Assembly (NCBI GenBank): GCA_963589785.1
Contig: CAVAMJ010000026.1
Span: 1 to 16,685 of the forward strand
Origin: SIG603 sp963589785
GTDB lineage: Bacteria > Bacillota > Clostridia > Oscillospirales > Acutalibacteraceae
Length of the DNA: 16,685 nucleotides
Reading direction: 5' to 3'
The number at the start of each line of letters is the position of its first letter. Position 1 is the stretch's first letter. Position numbers and translations under genes: made by a program. Below, one piece after another: positions 5,477-13,976 of the stretch. The notes under the pieces are model-generated. The model was given only the letters and a program-made list of their open reading frames with translations, was not told the DNA's origin and made no database searches.

Positions 5477-6406
5477 ATGCTAAATTCAGGTGTCAAAGAA
5501 AGAATTGATCTAAAAATATATGACACGGGACTTATTATCCCGGCTACCGTTATCAGAGGAAGAGAGAAGGGCGGACAGATTACTTTTTCTGCCGGAGTTC
5601 ACAGCCGTGAGTATATCGGAATAGATGCATTAAGGCGACTCGCCGATGAGCTTGATCCCAATAAAATAAATGGAACGGTTATTATTTTGCACTGCATAAA
5701 TTATGATGGATTTATCAGCCGCAGTGCTGATGTTTTTCCTCAGGACGGAAAGAATTTAAATCGTGAATTTCCCGGAAATGAAAATGGAAGTATTACGCAG
5801 AAGGTGTCGAAGTTTCTCGAGGAGAATATAATTAAAAACAGCGATTATCTTGTCGATTTACATTCGGGCGGATTTTGTGAGGAGCTCACTTCTCATGTAT
5901 ATTTTCACGGCACAGCTGAAAAGAGCGTTTGTGATCTCTCCGAGAAATTAGCACGATTAACAAGTTCGCCTTATATTGTCAGATCAAGTGCGGTAAATGG
6001 TTTTTACAGCTACGCAGGTCAAATGGGTGTGCCCGCAATCATACTCGAAAGAGGCGGTATGGGAGTATTCAATCGCAGTGAGGCGGACGAGGATATATCC
6101 GATGCACTGAATATAATGCGTGGACTTGGCTTTTTGAATGACGAAATAGAGCCGAAATACGCTGAAAAGCATCTTATCAAAACTGCGTTTTATGAGGATG
6201 CACCGTGCAGTGGCTGTTGGTATCCCGTAAAGAGAGCGGGGGACAAAATAGAGAAAGATGAAGTTATCGGTGAAATCCGAAGCATATATGGAGATTTGCT
6301 TAAAGAAATCCGTGCAAAGGTTTCGGGTGTGATATTATATCAGACTGCATCACTTGGAATAGAAGAAGGAAGTTCAATGACGGCTTACGGTAAGCTTGAG
6401 GATTGA
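5477..6406 (+). CDS. M14-family (succinylglutamate desuccinylase/aspartoacylase-like) zinc hydrolase
   Basis: A 309-residue cytoplasmic enzyme of the AstE/AspA branch of the M14 zinc carboxypeptidase fold, which cleaves N-acyl-amino-acid amide bonds. Probable zinc ligands are His42 and Glu45 (GVHSREYIG) and His129 (DLHSGG). NLNREFPG (93-100) carries the substrate-binding Asn/Arg pair, and Glu191 in ILERGG is the likely general base. The C-terminal ~80 residues form the beta domain typical of the family. No signal peptide. The ATG has an AGGAG site (5465-5469) 7 bases upstream. It is the first gene after the terminator-controlled leader and lies 15 bp before the first methyltransferase. With an importer downstream, it probably deacylates or cleaves an imported compound; the exact substrate is unknown. 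Confidence 0.82.
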   Translation: MLNSGVKERIDLKIYDTGLIIPATVIRGREKGGQITFSAGVHSREYIGIDALRRLADELDPNKINGTVIILHCINYDGFISRSADVFPQDGKNLNREFPGNENGSITQKVSKFLEENIIKNSDYLVDLHSGGFCEELTSHVYFHGTAEKSVCDLSEKLARLTSSPYIVRSSAVNGFYSYAGQMGVPAIILERGGMGVFNRSEADEDISDALNIMRGLGFLNDEIEPKYAEKHLIKTAFYEDAPCSGCWYPVKRAGDKIEKDEVIGEIRSIYGDLLKEIRAKVSGVILYQTASLGIEEGSSMTAYGKLED

Positions 6407-6421
6407 TTTAAAAGAGGTTGT

Positions 6422-7135
6422 ATGAACACGATTAAAGAGGATATGGAAAAATATTGGACGCAGAGAGCAGAGAAGTTCTCCGCACTGCGCCTCAAAGAAT
6501 TTGAATCGGAAAAGCATGCCCAGTGGCTAAAAGAGCTCGAAAATCATCTGCCTAAGGGAGAGAAACTGAATATTCTCGATATTGGCACGGGGACGGGATT
6601 TTTTGCACTGCTTCTTGCCGAAAAAGGACATCATGTCACGGGAATTGACATTACTCCCGAGATGATTAAGGAGGCAAAGCGCCTTTCGGATAAGCTTAAT
6701 TTGTCGGCTGATTTTTATGTGATGGACGCTGAAAAGCCTAATTTGCCGAAAGCTTCGTTTGATGCGATAGTCACACGAAAGCTCACTTGGACACTGCCGA
6801 ATTTGCCAAGCGCATACCGTGCATGGCACGAATTATTAAAGCCGAACGGAGTGCTTATTAATTTTGATGCCGACTATTGCCGTGAGAAGAAAACCGAACT
6901 TCCGCCGCATCACGCTCATCAGGATGTCGGGGATAAATTAATGAGCGAATACGAGAGAATGAAATCTGTTTTGAGAGAAAATCAAAAGCCTCGACCGCAG
7001 TGGGACAGAGAATTGCTTTTAGAAGCAGGCTTTTCAAGCATCGAAATTGATAACGATGTATGGGACAGAATTTATACACAAAAGGATGAATTTTACGATC
7101 CGACAAAGGGCTTTGCGATTATCGCAAAGGCTTAA
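6422..7135 (+). CDS. Class I SAM-dependent methyltransferase (first paralogue)
   Basis: A 237-residue Rossmann-like methyltransferase. Motif I is ILDIGTGTGFF (51-61), the ribose-binding acidic residue is Asp76 (VTGID), the adenine-contact region is MDAEKPNLP (101-109), and the motif IV region is VTRKLTWTLPNLP (117-129). The C-terminal half (~150-200) is charged, rich in His, Lys and Arg, and probably shapes the substrate pocket. There is no signal peptide or membrane span. The ATG lies 8 bases after a weak AGAGGTTGT site. It resembles the next gene throughout, so the pair arose by duplication. Because it sits between an M14 hydrolase and an importer, a small-molecule substrate is more likely than DNA, RNA or protein, but none can be named. 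Confidence 0.85.
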   Translation: MNTIKEDMEKYWTQRAEKFSALRLKEFESEKHAQWLKELENHLPKGEKLNILDIGTGTGFFALLLAEKGHHVTGIDITPEMIKEAKRLSDKLNLSADFYVMDAEKPNLPKASFDAIVTRKLTWTLPNLPSAYRAWHELLKPNGVLINFDADYCREKKTELPPHHAHQDVGDKLMSEYERMKSVLRENQKPRPQWDRELLLEAGFSSIEIDNDVWDRIYTQKDEFYDPTKGFAIIAKA

Positions 7136-7148
7136 CGAGGTGAAAGAC

Positions 7149-7931
7149 ATGAATAAATCAAAAGAATATATCGGAGATAACATTGCTTACTGGACTAAGC
7201 GTGCCCCAAGCTATTCAGATGTTAACAAAGAGGAGCTCGGTACTTCTCAGCATAGTGTTTGGAGCAAGACGCTTGATTCACGAATACAAAAGCATTTTAA
7301 CGGAAAAAAGCGTGAGGATATCCGCGTGCTTGATGTTGGCACAGGTCCGGGCTTTTTTGCGATAATTTTAGCAGAACTCGGCTATCAGGTGACTGCTGTT
7401 GACTATACTGCGGCGATGCTTGAGAGGGCAAAGGAAAATGCGGGCAAGCTCGCAAGAAAAATCAGCTTTCATCAAATGAATGCAGAGGAGCTTCTTTTTG
7501 ATGACGACAGCTTTGACGTTGTTGTCTCAAGAAATCTAACATGGAATTTGCCTACTCCGGAGAGGGCATACACTCAGTGGGTGCGTGTTCTTAAAAAGGA
7601 CGGCTTGCTTCTTAATTTTGATGCAAACTGGTACCGCTATCTTTATGATACGGCGGCTGAAGAAAAGCATATTTCCGACAGAGAAAATGTGCTTACCGAA
7701 AATGTTGTAGATGACACTGCCGGAACAGATGTCGATGCAATGGAGTCGATTGCAAAGAGAGCGCCGCTTTCAAAATGCTTGCGACCAAGCTGGGATTTGG
7801 ATGTTCTCAGTAAGCTTGGAATGAATGCGGCGGCTGATACTGAAGTTTGGAGACAGGTTTGGACTCGTGACGAGTTTATCAATAATGCTTCCACACCGAT
7901 GTTCCTTGTAGCCGCTTCAAGAGCGGTTTAA
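7149..7931 (+). CDS. Class I SAM-dependent methyltransferase (second paralogue)
   Basis: A 260-residue paralogue of the preceding gene. Motif I is VLDVGTGPGFF (60-70), Asp85 (VTAVDYT) binds ribose, and the motif IV region VVSRNLTWNLPTPERAY (125-141) mirrors the first copy. It carries a longer, more acidic insert at about 160-205 before the shared RPSWD/RPQWD element, so the two enzymes may methylate different positions or substrates. The ATG at 7149 is preceded by GAGGTGA. An in-frame ATG at 7047 would overlap the previous gene by 89 bp and add residues unlike the paralogue, so it was rejected. It lies 13 bp after the previous gene and 7 bp before the permease. Confidence 0.85.
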   Translation: MNKSKEYIGDNIAYWTKRAPSYSDVNKEELGTSQHSVWSKTLDSRIQKHFNGKKREDIRVLDVGTGPGFFAIILAELGYQVTAVDYTAAMLERAKENAGKLARKISFHQMNAEELLFDDDSFDVVVSRNLTWNLPTPERAYTQWVRVLKKDGLLLNFDANWYRYLYDTAAEEKHISDRENVLTENVVDDTAGTDVDAMESIAKRAPLSKCLRPSWDLDVLSKLGMNAAADTEVWRQVWTRDEFINNASTPMFLVAASRAV

Positions 7932-7938
7932 GGTGAAT

Positions 7939-8883
7939 ATGAGAAAATACATAATTCACCGACTTCTGCAGTTAATTCCTATTTTGTTCGTCATAACGTT
8001 TCTTTCCTTTGGCATGATGCGCCTTGCGGGAAGTGACGCGGTTCTTCAGAAATCTGAAAACACAGGCGTTGCGGTTTCACAGGAGATGATAGACTTAGCA
8101 AGAAGTGAGCTTGGACTTGATAAGCCATTCTTAACGCAGTATTTTGTTTGGCTTTCGGGACTTTTCCACGGTGACATGGGGACAAGTTATATTTCGGGAA
8201 GAGAGGTTTTCCCGACATTTATTTCAAAGCTTCCCGCAACACTTCTTTTGACTTTAGTCACGATAATTTTAACCGTCATTATCTCCGTTCCGCTCGGAAT
8301 TCTTTGTGCGGTATCGCAAAATAAATTCACCGACCGCTTGATTCGTGCTTTAAGCTTCTTTGGAAACAGCATGCCGACTTTCTTTGTCGCACTGTTGCTG
8401 ATTTATTTTTTTGCAATTCGTTTCAAGTGGTTTTCCGTTATATCACGAGATGTCAGTCTGCAAAATGTAATTTTGCCGTCGGTGACTCTCGCATTTGCTA
8501 TGTCTGCAAAATATATCAGACAGGTGCGCTTGGCTGTACTTGAAGAGCTTGGAAACGACTATGTTGCGGGAGCAAAGGCGAGGGGAATAAGGTTTTCTAA
8601 CACGCTTATTAAGAGTGTGCTTCGCTCCTGTCTTGTGACAATCGTCACTTTGCTCACTCTTTCTGTTGGAAATTTGCTTGGCGGAACTGCGATAGTGGAG
8701 TCGATTTTCATGTGGGACGGTGTCGGAAAGCTTGCCGTTGATGCTATCAACATGCGTGATTATCCGATAATTCAGGCATATGTCATGTGGATGGCGATAA
8801 TTTATGTTGTCGTGAATTTAATCACCGACTTGCTCTATCATGTGCTTGACCCTCGTATTCGTTTGGGAGGTGAGAGAAGATGA
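7939..8883 (+). CDS. ABC importer permease, DppB/OppB/NikB type
   Basis: A 314-residue inner-membrane permease of the binding-protein-dependent transport family. The family-typical start RKYIIHRLLQLIPILF forms the first helix, followed by a ~65-residue external loop (ELGLDKPFLTQY, GDMGTSY) and five more helices. The EAA loop that docks the ATPases is NDYVAGAKARGI (206-217), and the C-terminus DPRIRLG is typical. The ATG at 7939 has AAGGTGA just upstream. A GTG at 7933 would add two residues but lacks a ribosome site. It ends in an ATGA overlap with the second permease. Oligopeptide, dipeptide and nickel importers share this architecture, so the ligand cannot be read from this subunit. Confidence 0.9.
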   Translation: MRKYIIHRLLQLIPILFVITFLSFGMMRLAGSDAVLQKSENTGVAVSQEMIDLARSELGLDKPFLTQYFVWLSGLFHGDMGTSYISGREVFPTFISKLPATLLLTLVTIILTVIISVPLGILCAVSQNKFTDRLIRALSFFGNSMPTFFVALLLIYFFAIRFKWFSVISRDVSLQNVILPSVTLAFAMSAKYIRQVRLAVLEELGNDYVAGAKARGIRFSNTLIKSVLRSCLVTIVTLLTLSVGNLLGGTAIVESIFMWDGVGKLAVDAINMRDYPIIQAYVMWMAIIYVVVNLITDLLYHVLDPRIRLGGERR

Positions 8884-9737
8884 CAGACGTTAGTGAACCG
8901 ACAGTGCGCCGACAAAAAATCCGCAAAGACTACAACAAGAAAAAGCTCCTTTTTCTCTTGATACTAACTTCCGCTTTTATGCTTGTCGTGATTTTTGCCG
9001 AAAACATTTGCCCATACGATCCGAATGCGCAGATTTTTTCTTCCCTCGAATCTCCCAGTCTTTCGCACCTTGCGGGATGCGACCGCATGGGCAGAGATCT
9101 TTTTTCGAGAATACTTATCGGACTGAAAACAAGCGTGCTTTCCACTCTTGTCCTTGTGGGAATAATATGTATTTTCGGGACGACAGTCGGAGTTTTGTGC
9201 GCTCACTTCGGCGGTGCTTTTGACAGCGTTATCATGCGTGTGTCAGATATTTGCTTGGCTTTCCCGGGGCTTGTCTTTGCGCTTGCGATAGCTTCACTTC
9301 TCGGCTCTGGACTTAATAATGCCGTAATTGCACTTGCGGTCGTAAGCTGGCCGAAATATGCCCGTGTGGCGAGAAGTCAGACTCTTGCGGCGGAAAGTTC
9401 CGATTATATTGCGGCGGCTCGTCTTTCCGGAGACAATGATTTTCAGCTTATTGTCCGTCATATTTTGCCGAATATCTTTGGCACGATTTTAGTGACAGCC
9501 GTGCTCGACATTGGCACTATGATGACAGAGCTTGCGGGACTTAGCTTTTTGGGACTTGGCGCAACTCCTCCGACAGCAGAGCTTGGAAGCATGATGAGCG
9601 GCGGCCGCAGTATGCTTTTCACTCACCCGTGGGTCATTGTTTCACCGGGAATTGCGATTTTCGTGGCAGTTTCAATTTTTAATCTGTTGGGTGATGCCGT
9701 GCGAGATTATCTCGAGCCTAGAGCAGTCCGCAGTTAA
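8880..9737 (+). CDS. ABC importer permease, DppC/OppC/NikC type
   Basis: A 285-residue partner permease. It has a basic cytoplasmic N-terminus, a first helix at about 23-41, a short periplasmic-side loop with HLAGCDRMGRDLFSRIL (the NikC/DppC hallmark HxxGTDxxGRDxxSR, here with Cys-Asp), then further helices. The EAA loop is SDYIAAARLSG (174-184), followed by the family signature HILPN. The C-terminus is GDAVRDYLEPR. The start overlaps the previous stop by four bases (ATGA), with GGAGG (8866-8870) nine bases upstream, so it is translationally coupled. It should form the heterodimeric channel with the preceding permease. Confidence 0.92.
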   Translation: MTDVSEPTVRRQKIRKDYNKKKLLFLLILTSAFMLVVIFAENICPYDPNAQIFSSLESPSLSHLAGCDRMGRDLFSRILIGLKTSVLSTLVLVGIICIFGTTVGVLCAHFGGAFDSVIMRVSDICLAFPGLVFALAIASLLGSGLNNAVIALAVVSWPKYARVARSQTLAAESSDYIAAARLSGDNDFQLIVRHILPNIFGTILVTAVLDIGTMMTELAGLSFLGLGATPPTAELGSMMSGGRSMLFTHPWVIVSPGIAIFVAVSIFNLLGDAVRDYLEPRAVRS

Positions 9738-9753
9738 TTTGGGAGAATTTAAT

Positions 9754-11328
9754 TTGAGAAAAAAGAAAATTAAAATACAAGTTTCTTGGATTTTAGCCGT
9801 GCTGATTTTTGTCTCGGTGTTATTTTCGGGTTGTTCTTCAGAAAATATATCTGAAGATACGCAAAGCGACAATAAGACATTTATTCTCGGTGATACCACC
9901 TTTAATTCTGAGAACGAAGAGCCTGATATAAATCCTCACAACGCATATTCGGGCTGGGCATGCATACGCTATGGGGTAGGCGAAACGCTTTTTAAATATA
10001 CCGATGATATGGAAATTGAGCCATGGCTTGCGAGCGACTACGAGCTTGAGGACGAGTTGACATGGAAAATTGAGCTTCGTGACGATGTGACATTTTCAAA
10101 CGGAAGAAAGCTTGATGCACAGTCTGTTAAGGAGTGCCTTGAGCATTTGACCGAAAATCATTTAAGAGCACAAAGCAACCTTACGATTGAAAGTATTTCT
10201 GCCGAAGGTCAGACCTTGATAATAAAAACAAGCGAGCCGTGCCCCACAATGCTAAATTATCTCTGCGACCCGTACGCATGTATAATCGATATGCAAGCGG
10301 GTATAACAGAAGAAGGTATCGTGACGGGTACGGGGCCGTATGTTGCGACAGAACTAATAACAGACGAGGAATTAAAGCTTGAGAAAAATCAAGATTATTG
10401 GAACGATGAACCGGGATTTGATAATATCCGTGTGCTGACAATTTCGGACGGAGACACGCTGACCATGGCTCTTCTTTCGGGCGAGATTGATGCGGCTTAC
10501 GGAATGTCGTATGTCAGTTATCCGCTTTTTGAAAACGAGAATTACAGCTTTTCAAGCACTGCAACGGCACGTGCGTTTTTTATTAGCATGAATTTCGAGA
10601 GCACGATAATTCAAGACGATGCAGTAAGGAAAGCTATCGCATTGAGTATCGATAAAAACAGATTTGTAGACGAGCTTTTGGACGGTCACGGTTATGTGGC
10701 AGACGGCGCTTTTCCAAGTAGCTTTACCTTTGGCGGCGATGCGTTAAGTGCAGAGGAATATGATCCCGAGGAGGCTTGCGCTGTTTTGGAGGCGGCTGGC
10801 TGGATTGATACTGACGGTGACGGAATTCGTGAGAAGAACGGCGAAAAGCTGACCATTCGCTGGCTAACTTATCCGAGCCGACAGGAATTGCCGCTTCTTG
10901 CCGAGTCGGCACAGGCTACACTTGGTGCTGTGGGATTTGATGTCATAATAAACAGCACAGCTGATCACAACAGTATTCGTTCTGATTCTTCTGCGTGGGA
11001 TGTTTACGCAAGTGCAATGGTCACCGCACCTACGGGAGACGCTGAAAATTTCTTTGCGTCACATTGCCTTGACTCTTCCGCTTCAAACAACGGTCATTAT
11101 CACAACGATAAACTTGAGACGCTTGCTGATGAATTGGACAAAACCTTTGATACCGAACTGCGAACTGAGCTTGCAATTGAAATGCAAAAGATAATTTTAG
11201 ACGATAATGCCTTTGTTTTTTGCTCACATTTGCAGATGAGTCTCATATCAAAATCAAGCGTGACGGGCTTTACCGCTCACCCTTGCGATTATTACGAAAT
11301 TACAGCCGAACTTAAACCGAGTGAATGA
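9754..11328 (+). CDS. Lipoprotein substrate-binding protein (SBP_bac_5; OppA/DppA/NikA type)
   Basis: A 524-residue binding protein anchored outside the membrane. It starts with a basic RKKKIK stretch, a hydrophobic helix and a lipobox ending FSGC, with lipidated Cys27. The mature part shows SBP_bac_5 features: DINPHNAYSGW near the start, EPWLASDYE, TWKIELRDDVTFSNGRKLDA, GTGPYV, and a C-terminal ALSIDKNRFVDELLDGHG region. The TTG at 9754 is chosen because GGGAG (9741-9745) lies 8 bases upstream and the signal peptide begins there; the upstream in-frame ATG at 9637 lies inside the permease gene. In this family the ligand is a peptide, opine, metal chelate or heme. The first-strand region resembles NikA-like proteins, but the ligand is not proven. 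Confidence 0.9.
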   Translation: MRKKKIKIQVSWILAVLIFVSVLFSGCSSENISEDTQSDNKTFILGDTTFNSENEEPDINPHNAYSGWACIRYGVGETLFKYTDDMEIEPWLASDYELEDELTWKIELRDDVTFSNGRKLDAQSVKECLEHLTENHLRAQSNLTIESISAEGQTLIIKTSEPCPTMLNYLCDPYACIIDMQAGITEEGIVTGTGPYVATELITDEELKLEKNQDYWNDEPGFDNIRVLTISDGDTLTMALLSGEIDAAYGMSYVSYPLFENENYSFSSTATARAFFISMNFESTIIQDDAVRKAIALSIDKNRFVDELLDGHGYVADGAFPSSFTFGGDALSAEEYDPEEACAVLEAAGWIDTDGDGIREKNGEKLTIRWLTYPSRQELPLLAESAQATLGAVGFDVIINSTADHNSIRSDSSAWDVYASAMVTAPTGDAENFFASHCLDSSASNNGHYHNDKLETLADELDKTFDTELRTELAIEMQKIILDDNAFVFCSHLQMSLISKSSVTGFTAHPCDYYEITAELKPSE

Positions 11329-11344
11329 AACGGAAAGGCGAGAG

Positions 11345-12127
11345 ATGAAACCATTACTTGAATATAACCGCGTTTCTGTCAGCTTCAACGGACATGAAGT
11401 GACGCACGATGTCAGCTTTTCTTTGCAGTCGGGAGAAATTCTCGGCATAGTGGGGGAATCGGGCAGTGGAAAGAGCACGCTTCTGAAAGCCGCCGTAGGA
11501 CTTCTCGGTGCAGACGGTCTCGTCACAAGGGGAGATATTTTCTTTGATAATAAGAATTTACCTGATTTATCCGAGCGAGAAATGCGAAATATATGCGGTG
11601 TGAAAATCGGCATGATATTTCAGGACGCAAAGGCTTCGTTTTGTCCCGTTCGCAAAATCGGCTCTCAAATTCATGAAAGTATGTCGGCGCACATGAAAAT
11701 TACAAAGGCTCAATCAAAGCGGCTCACTCTCGAAATGTTCGATAAGCTTGAACTAAAAAACGGAGAGAGAATTTGGAACAGTTATCCCTTCGAGCTTTCC
11801 GGAGGAATGAATCAGCGTGTCGGAATTGCCGTTGCTATGCTGATGAAGCCTCCTGTGCTTCTTGCCGATGAGCCGACAAGTGCACTTGATGTTTCCTCTC
11901 AAAAGCAAGTTATAGAGGAAATGCTTCGTTTGCGTGAGATTTTCGGCACTTCAATCATGCTTGTCACACACGATATATCTGTTGTATCTGCGGTTGCGGA
12001 CAAAATTCTTGTTCTAAAGGACGGTAATATCATGGAGTACGGATCTGCAAGCGAGATTTTAAACGCGCCGAAGAACAGCTACACTATGGAACTTCTTGCC
12101 GCCGTGCCGAGACTGAAAAGGGTGTGA
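11345..12127 (+). CDS. ABC importer ATPase, DppD/OppD/NikD type
   Basis: A 260-residue cytoplasmic ATP-binding subunit. Walker A is GESGSGKS (37-44), Q-loop Gln93 (MIFQDAKASFCP), signature LSGGMNQR (151-158), Walker B LLADEP (172-177), and switch His209 (VTHDISVV). The methionine in LSGGMNQR is typical of OppD/DppD/NikD subunits. The usual ~60-residue C-terminal Cys-containing extension of OppD/DppD is absent, which gives a short NikD-like form. The ATG at 11345 has AAAGG (11334-11338) six bases upstream. A GTG at 11321 would overlap the preceding gene. It pairs with the following ATPase. Confidence 0.92.
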   Translation: MKPLLEYNRVSVSFNGHEVTHDVSFSLQSGEILGIVGESGSGKSTLLKAAVGLLGADGLVTRGDIFFDNKNLPDLSEREMRNICGVKIGMIFQDAKASFCPVRKIGSQIHESMSAHMKITKAQSKRLTLEMFDKLELKNGERIWNSYPFELSGGMNQRVGIAVAMLMKPPVLLADEPTSALDVSSQKQVIEEMLRLREIFGTSIMLVTHDISVVSAVADKILVLKDGNIMEYGSASEILNAPKNSYTMELLAAVPRLKRV

Positions 12128-12130
12128 GTG

Positions 12131-12889
12131 ATGAAAGAATTATTAAAGACAGAGGCGCTCACAAGACGCTTTAAGGATAACGATAAGACGGAATTTGCCG
12201 CAGTCGATAATGTAAGCTTTGTGCTTTATGAGGGCGAAACACTTGGAATTGTAGGTGAATCTGGGTGCGGTAAAAGCACACTCGTCAAGCTTATAACAGG
12301 ACTTCGTTCTGCCGACAGCGGTAAGATTTATCTTGACGGGGAGGACATAACAAAAGCACACGGAAAGAGGCTTCGTGAGGTGTATCGAAAGATGCAAATG
12401 GTTTTTCAGTCGCCCGTGTCTTCATTTGACCCAAGAAAAACTATCGGTTACGGTATAGGCGAGAGCCTACAAAATAACGGAGTGAAAAAAACAGAGAGAC
12501 TGAAGCGAACAGCAGAACTCTTAGCAGAATGCGGTCTTTCAGGAGATTATGCCGAAAGGTATCCGCATGAGCTGAGCGGCGGAGAGTGCCAAAGGGCGGC
12601 AATCGCACGTGCACTTGCAATCGAGCCGAGAATTTTGATTTGCGATGAAGCGACAAGCGCCCTTGATGTGACTGTACAAAAGCAGATAATGGAGCTTTTG
12701 CAGTCGTTAAAGCAAGAAAAGAAGCTGTCTTTCCTGTTTATTTGCCATAATCTCGCACTTGTGCAGTCGTTTTGCGACCGTGTGATTGTTATGCAGGACG
12801 GAAAAATAGCCGAGGAGGGCACGCCTGACGAGATTATTAAATCGCCTAAAACAGAGTATACAAAACGCTTGATTGATGCGGCATTTTGA
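12131..12889 (+). CDS. ABC importer ATPase, DppF/OppF/NikE type
   Basis: A 252-residue second ATP-binding subunit. Walker A is GESGCGKS (42-49), Q-loop Gln93 (MVFQSPVSSFDPR), signature LSGGECQR (148-155), Walker B LICDEA (169-174), and switch His206 (FICHNLALV, with Asn where Asp is usual). The F/E-type hallmarks SFDPR and HELSGGE(C)QR are present. The ATG at 12131 is favoured over the GTG at 12128 because AAAGGGTG is suitably spaced upstream. It begins 3 bp after the previous stop and is the last gene of the operon, followed by a clear terminator. Together with the preceding subunit it powers import. Confidence 0.92.
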   Translation: MKELLKTEALTRRFKDNDKTEFAAVDNVSFVLYEGETLGIVGESGCGKSTLVKLITGLRSADSGKIYLDGEDITKAHGKRLREVYRKMQMVFQSPVSSFDPRKTIGYGIGESLQNNGVKKTERLKRTAELLAECGLSGDYAERYPHELSGGECQRAAIARALAIEPRILICDEATSALDVTVQKQIMELLQSLKQEKKLSFLFICHNLALVQSFCDRVIVMQDGKIAEEGTPDEIIKSPKTEYTKRLIDAAF

Positions 12890-12922
12890 AATTTCAAAGA
12901 AGTAAAATCAACACAAAAAATG

Positions 12923-12957
12923 AACTTCCCTTGTTTATCGGCAAGGGAAGTTTTTAT
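12923..12957 (+). terminator. Intrinsic terminator of the transport operon
   Basis: AACTTCCCTTG (12923-12933) pairs perfectly with CAAGGGAAGTT (12942-12952) around an 8-nt loop, followed by TTTTTATATA. It lies 34 bp after the last ATPase stop. Confidence 0.92.
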
Positions 12958-12989
12958 ATATCTATATATTTGTTTTCAACCGAAAAAAT

Positions 12990-13013
12990 AAGGACGGTTA
13001 AAAAACCGCCCTT
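12990..13013 (-). terminator. Intrinsic terminator of the isomerase transcript
   Basis: AAGGACGGTT (12990-12999) and AACCGCCCTT (13004-13013) pair around a 4-nt loop, with one G-U pair on the minus strand. The minus strand continues into ATTTTTTCGG. It sits 16 bp beyond the isomerase stop, convergent with the transport-operon terminator. Confidence 0.85.
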
Positions 13014-13028
13014 AAATATTACCCAAAA

Positions 13029-13892
13029 TTAAACATTAGCCTTAAGCCATGCAATATCGGTCTTGATGCACTCGATTCTGTTCTTCGGCTCGTTATAGCT
13101 TGCCTCACGCTCAACAACGTAGACAACATCATCATACTGTGCGTCTGCGGCAGCCTTAACAGCCTTCCAGTCAACGATACCAGCGCCCTGTGGGCAGTTG
13201 AGCTTCTCGTGCATTTCCATCATAGCGAGGAACTCAGGCGGGAATATCGGCTTTCCGTCTTCACCTGTCTTGATGTCCCACTTCGGCTTTGTTGCGTGTC
13301 TTGACTCTGGGAGCTCAGCGCCGATAACAGCGTTGTTCTCCTTGATGTGGATAGCACCGATTCTTCCGGCATGAGCATTGATGTACTCAACAGGGTCTAC
13401 ACCCGCAGCGGAACACCAGCCGCAGTCAATCTCGAACATGATGTTAGGCTCTGTGCAGAACTCCATGAGCCAGTCAAAAAGATACTTTCCGTCAACCTTG
13501 TAGAACTCATCTGTGTGGTTGTGGTAGCCTGTCTTCACTCCGTAAGGTGCGCATTTTCTTGCGAATGCGTTGAGGTCCTCGGCAAGCTCCTTAGCCTCCT
13601 CGACTGTATTGAAAGCAGCCATCGGGCAGATGATGAACTTAACACCGAGCTCAGCGAGGTAGGGGAGATCGTGCTCAAGCTTATCAAGTCCGCAGTGAGC
13701 GGAAACAGCCTTTAAGCCGGCGTCTGCAAGAGCCTTCTTCATGGTCTCTACGGGGATGTCATCGTATCCACCGGCGAACTCAACGCCGCTGAAGCCCATT
13801 TCACCTGTGATGCGGATTTTGTCAAGAAGAGTGAGATCCTTCTCGTTTTCCTCGTTGCCGAAGGAGTATAACTGAAGATTAATATTTTCCAT
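13029..13892 (-). CDS. Sugar phosphate isomerase/epimerase-like TIM-barrel protein (AP endonuclease 2 fold)
   Basis: A 287-residue cytoplasmic protein of the xylose-isomerase-like TIM-barrel family (IolE/IolI, hydroxypyruvate isomerase, epimerases). Likely metal and catalytic residues are Glu38 (GVEFAGG), His66 (SAHCGLD), His124/His126 (YHNHTDEF), Glu154/Asp156 (FEIDCGWCSAAG), His182 (IHIKE) and Glu261 (VVEREAS). The ATG at 13892 follows AAAGG (13903-13907). The in-frame ATG at 13910 lacks a ribosome site and would place that site inside the coding sequence. It lies about 100 bp downstream of a Gfo/Idh/MocA gene with hairpins between. It probably isomerises, epimerises or dehydrates a keto-sugar or inositol produced by the neighbouring oxidoreductases; substrate unknown. 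Confidence 0.85.
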   Translation of the reverse strand: MENINLQLYSFGNEENEKDLTLLDKIRITGEMGFSGVEFAGGYDDIPVETMKKALADAGLKAVSAHCGLDKLEHDLPYLAELGVKFIICPMAAFNTVEEAKELAEDLNAFARKCAPYGVKTGYHNHTDEFYKVDGKYLFDWLMEFCTEPNIMFEIDCGWCSAAGVDPVEYINAHAGRIGAIHIKENNAVIGAELPESRHATKPKWDIKTGEDGKPIFPPEFLAMMEMHEKLNCPQGAGIVDWKAVKAAADAQYDDVVYVVEREASYNEPKNRIECIKTDIAWLKANV

Positions 13893-13920
13893 TGTAATCC
13901 AACCTTTCATAGTTAAAAAA

Positions 13921-13952
13921 TTATGTGGTTTCGCTCACGCAAAACCACATAA
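13921..13952 (-). terminator. Terminator or attenuator between oxidoreductase and isomerase genes
   Basis: TTATGTGGTTTCGC (13921-13934) pairs with GCAAAACCACATAA (13939-13952) around TCAC, with one mismatch. The minus strand continues into six T (13915-13920). The isomerase ribosome site begins right after, leaving no room for a promoter, so this hairpin must be leaky or act in RNA processing. Confidence 0.75.
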
Positions 13953-13976
13953 CATCAGTCGTTTAAATCAAGCGAT

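Noticed and set aside
7047..7148. Upstream start for the second methyltransferase
   Set aside because: It would overlap the first methyltransferase by 89 bp; the ATG at 7149 has GAGGTGA and matches the paralogue's N-terminus.
9637..9753. Upstream ATG for the binding protein
   Set aside because: It lies inside the permease gene and would bury the lipoprotein signal peptide; the TTG at 9754 has a good GGGAG site.
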